Assembly (NCBI RefSeq): GCF_036417845.1 | Contig: NC_089978.1 | Span: forward strand, 122,790,183-122,854,182 | Direction of reading: 5' to 3' | From: Apteryx mantelli | Lineage: Eukaryota > Chordata > Aves > Apterygiformes > Apterygidae | DNA length: 64,000 nucleotides | Part shown: in pieces, positions 1 to 10,885 of the stretch | How the letters are laid out: each line of letters starts with the position of its first letter | How positions within the stretch are numbered: the first letter of the stretch is position 1 | The notes under the pieces: model-generated | What the model saw: only the letters and a program-made list of their open reading frames with translations | The model's database searches: none | Told to the model about the DNA's origin: nothing | Translations under genes and position numbers: made by a program

Positions 1-838
1 CAGATAAAGGAGCATAAACCTTCCTGCAGCCAGCCCAAAGCACTATATCCAAGATTCATGCTATATTTGTTCTGCCAGGTGGTAAATCACAGAAGTGATT
101 TAAGACACCTAGGGCAGCTGGCCACACAACTGCATTAGCTGTTCATGTGCTGGAAGCCCAAATGAGGACTGTGTTTTAGAAAGCCTTTCTTCACTTTCCT
201 GCATATAGATGATAGTTTTACGCTATAAGCTGCTAATAATTTTCATCAAGCAGGTGAAAGGTAGAGACTGCTACAGTCTGATAGACATCAAGGGAGCCCT
301 TTTCCAGGGAAAATCAAAAAAGCAGTGAAATGCTTAATGGAGCAACAGGTAAATGCACCAGAAAGTTGGTGACAATCACAAATAGGATTCTAAGTGAAAG
401 CTGGTTTCCAACAGCCAAGGGCTTGCTGGAAATTCAGAGCTGAATTTCAGAGCCAGAAAAAGTCCTGGTTTTGCAGAGTTCAGGGAAATAAAGCATGATA
501 CATTATGAGACATGTTACACCCCTGTTTTCTTCTTTCTACCATAGAAGCAAAGCCATGGCTATTAACCATTTGCTAGGCTGTTAGGAACTGTCATCATAT
601 TCGGCACTTTGTTTCTGTCATGAATAATACTCAGCCTTTTAGAAGCTGGCACTCGTCTTTTGCATAGCACAGGAGGAAAACAGGATACCTGAGAACAAGT
701 CAGGTGCAGTGATCTTGGTATGCTTCCCCCTGACTTTTCCCACACTGAAAGACATTTCTCCCAGGTTTACTTTGACATCACATAAAGCAAAGAACCTCAC
801 AAAAATCACCACTACTCCTAAGAGTTCCCAGGACTTAC
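1..838. other. Intron of the ST14-like gene, cut by the window edge
   Basis: No reading frame here continues CUB2 in either strand. The next exon must lie further left. No recognisable repeat is present. Confidence 0.6.
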
Positions 839-3800
839 TCGGATGATCCAGCTGCAGTCAATGTTTGGTGGGTAGTAACTCGGGTAATAAGGGGAACTCA
901 GTGTCCCGTTCCAGGAGATAAAATGCCCACCACACACTGGGAGAGAAATATATCAGCAAGGAATACAATTATCTCCACTGGGCTAAAGTGGAAAGCTTAT
1001 TTCACTTGTTAGGCTCCTTCTCTATGCACAGGGTTAGAAGACTGGGTCATGACACTATTGAACTCAGGTTTTGTCTATATTAACAGAGAAGCATGCAAAC
1101 TTCTACTTCCCCATCACTCTGAAGTTCTTTCACTTTTGGATCAAACTACAGTTAAGAACATGCACAAAACACCTCTGAGTGGTGTTTTAGAAAACTGTTC
1201 TTTTACAGTAAATGAAAGAAGCAAATAAATGTGGACACAACACAACCCCACTCTCCAAATTATCTCTGATCCTTTCTGTAAACTTTTTCAGAAATTATAA
1301 AGCATTTAGCCCAATGGAGTGAAACCTACAATTAATTTTATGTAAACCAGGAAATCTGTGTGTGTCAGTTCTCAATCTGAAAATGCACGTCACATTTGGA
1401 CAATTATCTTTGAGGTTTTATTTTTTATCAAGGACTCTCCTAGACATCCAGTCCGTACTGATTTTCGTTTCCTTTAGGTAAGACAGTGGATGCAAACATG
1501 AAGATGAGAGGAAGTAATACAATTTTGAATAATTTGCTACATTTTTTAATAGCAAAAATGGACTATTCATAATTCTGAGTACCGGTCTCCAGAATAGTGA
1601 AGCAAATCTAATTTGTAATGTGCATGACATTAGTATTTTCTTAAACAGCATTCATAAAGGCAAAAACTGAAATGTGTAAACTTCAAAAAAAGGTTGTTTT
1701 CTACAGGTTATCCCCTATGATTTGTTCCACAGGTTAAAAAACTGTCAGTTTTTTCATTCTATCAAATTTCTCTCAGTTAGAGAGGGAACAGATGAACCTT
1801 GCCAAAGAACTGTGGGTAAATTTTCCACTTCTGAAGCCTCTAAATCTCCAGTAAAATATTACAGCTTATTGTAATTCAAAATATTTCACTAATCAGCCAC
1901 AACTCCTGTAAAATTCATAGTATCCCATAGGCTTGAAACATACTGCTTGGGTCCTGAATCCACTTGATTTCTTACAGAGTCAATTACATTGTACAGTTCC
2001 TTTCAGAAGGGGATCAAAGACTTATATTAGAAGTAACTTTTTGCCCTTTTGCTCCATTTTCATGAAACATGTCTTCCCTGAGCTTGAGGGAGATTGCCAA
2101 AACTGATAAAAGCGCTGCTCTGTGACTGGGAGTATCTAGCCTGGGGCTGGATACAGTGCCAAAAGTCTATCTGGCTGGCTGATCTGCTACTAATATTTGT
2201 GTATAACAGGGTTATCCATGCAGTAAGAGCAATCACTGGGAAAGATGGCTTGGGCAGTAATCAACAAAAGAAAAAAATCAACCAGAGTGAAGGATATTCT
2301 TTATTCAGTTCTCTGACATCTCTTTTAAGTGGATCAGAATGAGAATTCCCTGACTTCTACACCAATATTTTTCCCCCCAAAGAAAAAAAAAAATGTTCAG
2401 GCAATATCAACTTTTTTGAAGCAACAAGAGGAACAAGCATGCTTACATCAGGCACTTGTTTCTGTTCATCACTTACTGATTTTAGGAATGGCTTGAAAGT
2501 GAGCTTTTAGTATGTTCCTTTCTTCTCTTCGGTCCAGTGAGAAGGTAAGCAACATTACATTACTTGATGAAGTTAAATGTACAACAGGAGGAGTCCAGGC
2601 CCCAGGCCCACACCATCTGAAATATCACAAACTTCGCGTAAGAAGACATTTCCCATATTCCAGTCTCTTTTGCTGAGAAATTAGGTTGAAATGACACTGA
2701 TCTGGTCATCTCTGTTTCAGAAGTATTCCCCTGGCTACCACTTCCCTTTTATTCTTCCAGCCAATAGATACTACATGAGATGCTTGCTAGAGTTTCCCAG
2801 CCTCAGAGCTGAGTCATTCAGGGTAAACATCATGGATATTCTGCCTAACAGGTACTCTGAAGTTTTCAGGCCTATAGAAGCATTGGAAAGGCAGTGCCAG
2901 ATGAGGCTACTTAAATCTTAAGTAGTGGGTAGTACCAAAAAGACCACCAAGGTCAGTGCTGCAGAGCCTCTGTGCAACACCTATCAAGCCCAAAACATTT
3001 GCCATCTGTTATCATTCAGCTTGGTTTCATGTAGCTGACAGCACAAGCTGTTACAAGAACAAGAGGTGGAGAACCCCACCCATGGCAACTGTTTCTTCTT
3101 CTTTTGTTTAAATAGTGAGCAGTTAATTTATATCCTGAAGCTTGAAAACTTACTCTCTCTTGTAATTTGAGATACTATTTCTTGTATCTGTGAATTAATT
3201 CTTATATCCATTCCATTTTGAAATCCACAGTACATTTTGGATTTTTCTTTCATTTACAAATCTTTCAGTTTACAAACCTATGTGTGAAAATCTCTAATAG
3301 TCTTTTTTACTTCTATGCCAAGCAAATGAAAACAATTCAGATCTGACCACATAGTAACAGTGTATTTCCATCACGGTGCTGCATCAAGTCCTTTGACAGT
3401 GTTATCTCTTGTCACTGAGATTCAGTAGTGTCAGTGTTAAACGTAATTTTTAAATCTTCAACTCAAAGTAGTTCTCTTAAGCTTTTAGCAGGCTACTCCC
3501 TGCTCCCATTTTAAGACACATGAAACAAGGATTTGTGATTTGCCTTCTCCTTTGTAGCCATTATAATATCCTTTTATCATGATACTTGTCAAACCTTTTC
3601 TAAAATGAACAATTTGAGTCACCTCCCCACTGCCACATGGAAATATTTCAGCACCTTGATCTTCTGCTCACCCAGTTGGGAGCCTGCCTTATCTTCTAGC
3701 TGTACCTTTTGCCACAGTATCATCAGAAAAGCAAGGCAAGTGTATGTGAGAAAAGCTGTCCGCATGAGACATATCGTTTTATGGTATATCTCAGTCTCAG

Positions 3801-6800
3801 CTCATTCACTCCTCAGTATTTGTAGCTGAAGAGCTTTATTACAGCAGTCTACAAAAACTTGTGAGAATCATTTGAGGCACCATTTGTGATCCAAGGACTG
3901 AATATTGGTGGGTGAGGGGGGTGAGAACCTCCCACATAAGCTGTCTTTTCAAGGTAATTAATGGCAATTGTCCTTTAGCTCATGTAACAAAACTAGCAAT
4001 TTTACCCTGGAAAGCCGTCATCCTCACAGTCACATGAAATACACCTTTCATTTGGTTAAAGTAATACTGTAGCATGCACACACAGTTTCTGGAAAACACC
4101 AATTTCCTTTGTTAAGGGAACACAGGCAATGTACAGAAATTCCTGTCCGTCATGAAGAATGGAGACATTTGTAGCAGTACTACTGCATCTGTCCTAAGTA
4201 GGTCACTAGCTGTTTTTAACTTACTTAAAAAAAAACTAACAGGCATACGCAAAAATGCACACTCACAAAGTTGGTAATAAAGGCAACCAAAAAAGTCAAC
4301 TTGTTTGGAAGTACTATAGGGCTCTTAGCAACATTTTAGTCACCAAATTCTGTTCATTGTTCCAGTTCTTTGATAAGCAGGCTCCAATGCATGGATAAAT
4401 TCCCTGAACTTTCATATTGCAACTTGGTGCAGCTATGTTCTATGAATGCTTTTCGCCATGCACCCATGTTGGTATCGCTAGCTTCCTGGTGTTTTTATGC
4501 ATGTGGTCCACTCTACATTTCTGCTCCCCAAAAAACTGAGCTACTGCTAATAAAACATGATGGAGTAACAGTTCCAGCAATAACCCAGGGTGAGCAGCAA
4601 AGCAGATGCAGCCTAGGCGTCAGGCATAAGATTCTCTGTGCTACACTACCTATGTGCAGCACTATGGATTTGGTGGCAGTCTGAGACTAACTCCTAATAG
4701 AGACCCTGTCCTCACTCCAAGCCTGGCCTTTTGACGGTTTGCCAACAACAGCAAGGAGAGAGATGAAAGTCTGGAGAGGATTACCTACTCATTCCAAGTA
4801 AGTTAAAGTACTGCTAAATAAGTTGATTTTAGATGCTACTAACTGAATCTGCATGCTCAGCTAGGCTTTTCCTAAAAGTGATTAATTTTTTTTTTTTTTA
4901 CCCTTGAAACCATCCTTCCTCAGATTCTAAAGCTCACTTATTTATTTCATTAATGAAGACAGGTTCATGGTGGGTAATATGTTCACACATGAAATTTGAT
5001 GCAGGAAGAGTAGGAGTAGTGTAGCTGCTAAGATTCCAAGATCAAATGATCTAATATATTCAAGCGGACTACTCAATAACTCTGAGGAGTGAGCCTTCTG
5101 TAGACACAGAGTTGTTATGATGATTTGTTTATGACTTGACTACTGTAAAACATATCTTTTCTAAAAGTAATGGAATACAAAACTGTATCTTTTTGAGTTG
5201 TAACAGTGCTTGTATGAAATCAAATACAGTACAAAAATCAGTCACATTGTAGAACAAAACCACAGTTTATAATTCATTGTAGGGGGAAATAATATGGAAG
5301 ATCTCTTCACTGCCTTATACAAGATTTTTATTTAAGTTGTATTTGGAATCTCTTACATGTTGGAAGCCTGTTTGATATCAATTTCACACACTAGATTTTC
5401 AGAGTTTCTGTACAACTCAGTAAAACATCTTTTTTCTGTACTGTCATACCTTGTAATGATCTTGTTCTGCAGAGGAAGAAGGAAATCATATGCTGATAAC
5501 TGGTGTGATGCACAGCTTCCTGGAGTGACACCATGCAAAGTAGTAACTACCAGTCTGACCACATAGTTAGAAGGAACTCGCAACCTCCACTGATAAAAAG
5601 ACTTCTTGGGATTCATCAGAGTTAGAGTCCTGTTGTTACCTGGCTTTGCATACAGGTCAAAGGATACTGCTATACAGAAGAAGCTAGATCAGTGGCTGAA
5701 TAAATGTAAGTTAAGGTAAATAAAAAGTTATTGAGGAAAATTTCAGAAGAAGAGGCAATAATCTCCTACCTAATAATCTACTTCTTGACTATCCTAGTCA
5801 CCTTTTCCCTTACTGTTGTAACTGTGCCAACTTCTCCCTACAGAGCCAGGTGCCGCCTCCTCCTGCTCTGGCTGAGATGGCACAATGCCTCCCCACCACC
5901 ACAGGCTCATCACATGCTCAACAAGCAGAAGAGGACTTGGCTACAACTGCTACCAGCTCTTCTAGAAACTGACTTCTGCCTTTGCCGTTTTCTCTTTGCC
6001 CCTCTCCATGCAATGAAAATACTTACTATGTGACTCCACAATTTTGAGATGTGCTTAACACAGAGAAACCTAAGTAAGCTGAAGCTCTACAGTATCTGAC
6101 TGATCACTAACCACTAATAACCAAAATTCTGTAGCCACAAGGCAAATAAACCATGCATAATTTTATATAGTGGCATTTCTTTTTTAAAAATGCCAGGAAA
6201 AGGAGCTATGGCTCTCACTAAAAATTAATGGGAACTGTTCGATTTCAACCATTCAGGTTAGAACATTAGTATAAAAGCTATAAAGCATTTTCATCCCAGT
6301 CATTATATGGAGCCCAGGCCATGCACAGCCCTAGTCTGGTTTGGTTCTTAGGCCTTACAGAAATACAAATAATTGGGTAACTGCAATTTTTATGTTACGG
6401 GAATATTTTTTTTCCAAAGCAATATTCATTGAGATTGAAGAATAATTACCTGATTTTAGCATCACATCATATTCTGTGGAATCTGAAACTGAAATTTAAT
6501 AACTGTCAGCTACACAAGCCAAAGACACAAACTGGAATAAGAAAAATAGACAGAATAGGTATTAAATGACAGGTACATTGTTACCAAAAAGCTCTATTGT
6601 AATGAGATCAAAATCTTCCTCTCCAGAAGAACTGAACATGTGAGGTGCTTGTTTACTACCGATCTCTTTTTGTCCCTTTGAGGTCATTTTTTTAAGAGCA
6701 TCAGCCATATCTTGTGGTGCCCAGAATGTATTCCAGTAATAAGCTCGAAGTCCAGACTCTCCTTCACTGTGGAAGAAAAAGCCCCGTATCATAAATACAC

Positions 6801-9800
6801 TCTAATTAATATATGGACATGCCTTCCACTGGTCTGTATTTTTGGCTTGTACAGCTTAATAGCCAGTTGAACTGCTGTGCAGAGAATTGCAGCTGAACAT
6901 GGTTGCAAAAAGCTCTCTTATTTCAAAATTGCTTTTTCTATACAGTAGAAATATTTTCAAAATAATACTGAGACTGAAAACAACATTTCATAGAAAACCC
7001 TTGCAATACTTTTATGGAAGTGGATGTTTCTATCCCTGTTATATAACTATAAACTTTTAAGATAGTATTACAGTTCTAGACACATTTTCCTCAATATTTT
7101 ATATTTACAGCTTCACACCATATGAGAATACAATTTTAAGCCCATACTTTGGTAGAACATTTCAGACAATTCCTGTTGAGATAAAAAGTTATCTGTATAG
7201 GTACATATACAAAGTAGTATTCAAGTGATTCAAAGAGTCTATCATGCTCCTCCTTTCAAAATGGCCTATGGACTGATCTTTCAGAAGTTTTCAGGGATTG
7301 TTATGACAGTAATAGACATCTGCTCAGTGTATTTAGATTTCTCATCACGGGTTTAAGAATAGGGCCCAACCCAAAATTATAATTCTAAGTTTTATTTTGA
7401 GAAGTTAAAAGGGAACTTTATTTAAATAGACACAACCAAAACAAATTTCTGAAAGTGGTATGGAAAAAAATGCTGGTGAACTGTGGTTTCAAAATCAGAA
7501 GTAAATGAACAGATTCTCTCAGATAACTAATTTATAATACACCAAAAAAGATGGGACAAAATTCAATATCTCTAATTTAAAGCACATGCTTGAAAAGAAC
7601 CTACCTGAAAGCAGCCACTACAGACTTCAAGTAATATTTTCCCAAAGTGGAAGACTTGTATAACTCTGCAAACTGGCAGTCAAATAATTGCAAAAAAAAA
7701 ATGTAGAGTTATGTTTTAGTGTCAATACTATCTCTTATGCTATGTAAGTAATTGGATTATTTCTTCCCCTACACCCCCCACTCTCATCCTACAAACATCA
7801 TCAATCATTTTCACAGAATGTGTCAAATAAGGATAAACATGTATATATTTTCTTTAAAAAATTTTTTTCAGTCACATCATGCTACAAAAACATTGAGATA
7901 GCTCTTGATAATTAGGCAAGAAAAAGAAATGTTTATAAATAGATTTATGTTTTTATTACAGTCTCCATATATTTTGTTTACTTAAAATTCATGGCAAATT
8001 TCTGGCATATAATCTGCACATGGGCAGCTTGTGTTGGCCGTGCACAAAGCAGCTTTGAGACAATAGATTAGCTCTGTTAGGAAATACAGGCTAACAGAGA
8101 AGTGCTTTGTGTTTAAGACTTCTGTTTGCATGTACCCAGGAAACAGTATTGATCTCACAAAAATGGACTCATATGAGAAGTGCAAGAAAGCAAGTATTGT
8201 TGTGGGAGTAAAACAAAACAAAACAAAAGCTTATGCCTTGAATTTGAACTGTAATTAAAAAACCCAGATGAAAGAGAAAAATCTAGCAGGGAAGAGTGTT
8301 AGAGCAAAGTAAAATAAACCCAAACAAAAAAGCACGGTTCTAGTTCTTTTAATGAGAATAATTTGTCCATAACCTTGAAACACCCAGGTTTTATTATCTA
8401 GAAAATATTGACCTTACTGTGAGACTCATAGCCACAGCTGTGTAGCTACATTCCTAAAGCTGTGCAACAAGCGGAATGCCTCCCAGCTACTTACTAGATC
8501 TTAATTTCTTATTTTGAAGAAAAGAGAAAAGGAAAGAGGAAAGGAAAGGAAAGGAAAGGAAAGGAAAGGAAAGGAAAGAGAAAAGAGAAAAGAGAAAAGA
8601 AAAGAGAAAAGAAAAGAGAAAAGAAAAGAGAAAAGAAAAGAGAAAAGAAAAGAGAAAAGAGAAAAGAGAAAAGAGAAAAGAGAAGAGAAAGAGTTAGGAC
8701 TCATACTGGAGTCTTCTCCTCAATCCCAATCTGAGTCTGCAATAAATACTTTTAAGTTCTTGCTATACTTATGTGGGAACTTACATAATTTTGGATTGCT
8801 TCTGCTTGCAGGAGGAATTTCTGTGACTTTGGATCAGTGAGATCATTTGTATATGTTAAATTAGGAATTTCCGCACTTCCCCCAATATACATAAAGGAAA
8901 AAGCTGGAGCTGAGAAAAAAGGACCAGGAATTAGCACACGTAATAATATTACAGAAAAAAATCCAGAACGAGAAGCTTGCCGAAGCATGTATTTGTCCTC
9001 AGCGTCAGTGGGCATTAGTTCTTAAGAGAAACAAAATAATACGAAGAGCGCTGAGTCAGTTCCACCTCTAGAACAATGCCCAGAAGGATAAGCTATTTGG
9101 AGAGGAATGAGGTACAAGTTCGCACAGGCATTTCTACTAATAGGTTTTAATTGTTAAGCCTCCTTTTTTTTTTTTTTTTTTTTCTTTCCTAGAGAGGTAG
9201 GATTTTAAAGACTATGAGTTGAGTTTTGGGAAGAAGCGCACAAAAGTTAGTTATCCATTCTGTTTTGAAAAAGTGAATAAGATAGACAGTTAATTGCTAT
9301 AGATTCTTGAGAAAGAATTACGTTACTGTCTCAGTTGTTACTATCAAACCTTCATAGCATGACAATGACAGTTATAACAATAGTAGTATTCACAAGCAGA
9401 GACAAAAAAATTAGAGATAAAATACATATCTTCAATATTCTTGTGCAACTGTCAACTGCTAATTACTGTGCATTTTATTTGCCATAGCGAGGACATTAAG
9501 GAGAAAGGAAAGTGAGTAGTTTATATATCCATTATGTGCTTAACTGCTTAGTAGAGCTTACTGTACTAATCATTCACACAGCGCAAAATACCCATCCCAC
9601 CCAGACCATGGTCGAGAGTAACACTTACCGAATGAATAGTGCAGGACCAGCACAATTACTGTAACTATTAAAGAAATAGGTAATACTCCCAGAAGCCACC
9701 TTTTCCAAAAACGGAACCTTGTCCATTTGAGGAAACAACACTTCTGACACACACCTTCTTGGTAAGGCTGGCAATAGTGAAGATGCGGACTTTCCTAAAA

Positions 9801-10183
9801 ACAAGACATGGGAAGGCAACAATCAGTAAGACAACACAAGAAGGGGGATAGTATCATATTTCACTACATTTGACTTTATAACTTTTAAAGAGGGTTAAAC
9901 TAAGATACATCTTCCATGTTACCAGCTATGTTGCAGGTGAAACCTACGCATTTCTGGGTCACTCATTTGTGATATACATTTTAAGTTATATAAGGAAAAA
10001 AAAATTGCTATCACTTCAGTTAGAAGCAATCTGCATATGAAGAAGTGGAGAGAGAGATCATTTACTGTGTTTCTGCCGTAAAGCTTAGCTGTCGTCTCTT
10101 ACCTGCCCAGCCGCCTGCTCAGAGTGGTATGGAACGGGTATGCTGTACACAGAAACCTGCCTGGAGGGGAAAGCCCGTATCAT
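1..10183 (-). CDS. Matriptase (ST14)-like type II membrane serine protease, 5' nine exons, runs off the left edge
   Basis: The visible coding exons are 10103-10183, 9629-9794, 8785-8909, 7605-7672, 6585-6766, 6450-6488, 5450-5666, 2477-2616 and 839-936. Together they give 1116 nt and 372 in-frame codons. Order: a Cys-rich cytoplasmic tail, TM about 60-78, SEA about 90-207, a 13-residue linker, CUB1 220-339, then the start of CUB2. Remaining CUB, LDLa and protease exons would lie left of position 1, so catalytic competence cannot be judged. SEA (AAFSEG, AYYW) and CUB2 (SPYYPSYYPPNIDC) resemble human ST14 more than TMPRSS7, yet exon phases are identical to those of TMPRSS7 just upstream. It is probably what automated avian annotation would call a 'suppressor of tumorigenicity 14 protein homolog'. 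ST14 itself is a separate locus in vertebrates, so I leave the symbol blank. An in-frame TGA lies upstream of the chosen ATG. Confidence 0.88.
839..936 (-). CDS. ST14-like gene exon 9: CUB2 start
   Basis: The exon encodes CGGHFISWNGTLSS, then PYYPSYYPPNIDCSWIIR, the second CUB signature and closest to ST14. The acceptor is CTCTCCCAG and the donor GTAAGT, phase 0. This is the last exon visible before the window edge. Confidence 0.92.
937..2476. other. Intron 8 of the ST14-like gene
   Basis: AT-rich unique sequence. I see no exon, repeat family or conserved motif. Confidence 0.6.
2477..2616 (-). CDS. ST14-like gene exon 8: CUB1, second part
   Basis: The exon encodes WCGPGAWTPPVVHLTSSSNV and ends FQAIPKI. 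The LTSSSNVMLLTF core matches the SSQNVLLITL of ST14. The acceptor is GATATTTCAG and the donor GTAAGT, phase 1. No long ORF marks it; phase closure with both neighbours supports it. Confidence 0.88.
2617..5449. other. Intron 7 of the ST14-like gene
   Basis: This 2.8-kb intron splits CUB1. It holds only short A/T runs. The frame closes across it without any further exon, so none is expected. Confidence 0.6.
5450..5666 (-). CDS. ST14-like gene exon 7: CUB1, first part
   Basis: The exon encodes VSFDLYAKPGNNRT through PLQNKIITR, with an N-R-T sequon. Compared with ST14 and TMPRSS7, both cysteines of the first CUB disulfide are replaced (by Val and Tyr), while the second pair is retained. The acceptor is TATAGCAG, which allows a 3-nt alternative, and the donor is GTATGA. 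Confidence 0.88.
6450..6488 (-). CDS. ST14-like gene exon 6: 39-nt linker
   Basis: A micro-exon encoding VSDSTEYDVMLKS, equal in length and phase to TMPRSS7 exon 6. The acceptor is a tandem TTTCAGTTTCAG, so use of the second AG would drop two residues in frame. The donor is GTAATT. Confidence 0.82.
6585..6766 (-). CDS. ST14-like gene exon 5: SEA domain, last part
   Basis: The exon encodes SEGESGLRAYYWNTFWAPQD and on to DFDLITIELF. Human ST14 has SEGSVIAYYW here, with self-cleavage between G and S. This gene has two extra residues at that point and lacks GSV. The acceptor is CTTCCACAG and the donor GTAACA. Confidence 0.92.
7605..7672 (-). CDS. ST14-like gene exon 4: SEA domain, middle
   Basis: A 68-nt exon encoding FAELYKSSTLGKYYLKSVVA and a few more residues. 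It matches the TMPRSS7 SEA exon in length and phase. The acceptor is CTGCCAG and the donor GTAGGT. Confidence 0.9.
8516..8693. repeat. Homopurine (GGAAA/GAAAA)n tract, 178 nt
   Basis: An unbroken purine strand made of AAGG, AAAAG and AGAGA units on the plus strand. In the ST14-like pre-mRNA it reads as a long polypyrimidine tract just downstream of exon 3. Apparent ORFs here are repeat artefacts. Confidence 0.97.
8785..8909 (-). CDS. ST14-like gene exon 3: SEA domain, first part
   Basis: The exon encodes FMYIGGSAEIPNLTYTNDL and DPKSQKFLLQAEAIQNY. It has an N-L-T sequon. The acceptor is TTTTCTCAG and the donor GTAAGT, phase 0. A long pyrimidine tract (sense strand) begins about 90 nt past the donor. 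Confidence 0.9.
9163..9183. repeat. Poly(T) run
   Basis: About 21 consecutive T on the plus strand, within intron 2 of the ST14-like gene. It is a simple repeat with no associated SINE body. Confidence 0.85.
9629..9794 (-). CDS. ST14-like gene exon 2: juxtamembrane Cys cluster and TM helix
   Basis: The exon encodes EGVCQKCCFLKW, a basic stretch RFRFWKR, then the hydrophobic LLGVLPISLIVTVIVLVLHY. The basic side faces the N-terminus, which fits type II topology. The cysteines next to the membrane are candidates for palmitoylation. The acceptor is GTTTTTAG and the donor GTAAGT, phase 1. Confidence 0.92.
10103..10183 (-). CDS. ST14-like gene exon 1 (start codon)
   Basis: The exon encodes 27 residues (MIRAFPSRQVSVYSIPVPYH and on) and ends with donor GTAAGA at phase 0. 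The ATG is the first one after an in-frame TGA, with no other upstream Met between. The next exon joins in frame to give the Cys-rich juxtamembrane segment. Confidence 0.82.
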
Positions 10184-10800
10184 GATGTCTTGACAAATGC
10201 CTTCTGACAAGGCTGATAACAAAACCCTAGATGAACCTCATTTCTCAAGCATAACCCAGAAGAGCATACCGTCCTCTCCCCACCCCAGGCTTCCCCCAGG
10301 CTTCTCTCATTTCACCGTTGCCACACTGCTTAAAGCAGGAGCCAGCCGAGCTGCAATCAAAGAAGGTGGGGAGGCAAAGTCACCATCACTGTAACTCTTT
10401 GTTTTCCTAACTGGCTAAATAGGATATGGATCCATAATTTAAAAACAGATCAGTTACCTCCTTCTCTCAGAAATGCAAGAGTAAGAGATATTTAGGCCAC
10501 TTAGGCAAATGACATGCAAGCAAATTATAGATGAAAAGCCCCAGAGCAAGGTAAACAAGGAGACTTCTAAGGAAAACCCGAAGGAATCCACAGAAATATT
10601 TATAAGAAAGTAGAAACGCACAGTTCCAAAGATTACTTGATTTTTCCAGCAGTAAATGTGGTGGCTGCAAGCTTGTATCACAAAACAAACAGAATAGCAA
10701 AGCAATTAATATTGATACTTCCTGTTTGAAGCTTAAAACAGTTTCAAGCCAGCAAGCCAACAACTTCAGGGAATTCTGCACGTTAAACAAGAAAATTAAG

Positions 10801-10885
10801 GGTGGGTGGGTGTGCATGCACATATATATGGGGCGGGGTGGGTAGGGGTGCATGCACATGTATACAAATATATATACACACCTAC
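10801..10885. repeat. Degenerate GT/TGCATGCA/TA duplication
   Basis: Two copies of a block with G-rich sequence, then TGCATGCACAT, then a TATA run, about 45 nt apart. It is a low-complexity tandem duplication in the spacer. Confidence 0.6.

Noticed and set aside
8501..8840. ORFs of Phe/Ser or Lys/Glu repeats on both strands
   Set aside because: They are translations of the homopurine microsatellite.
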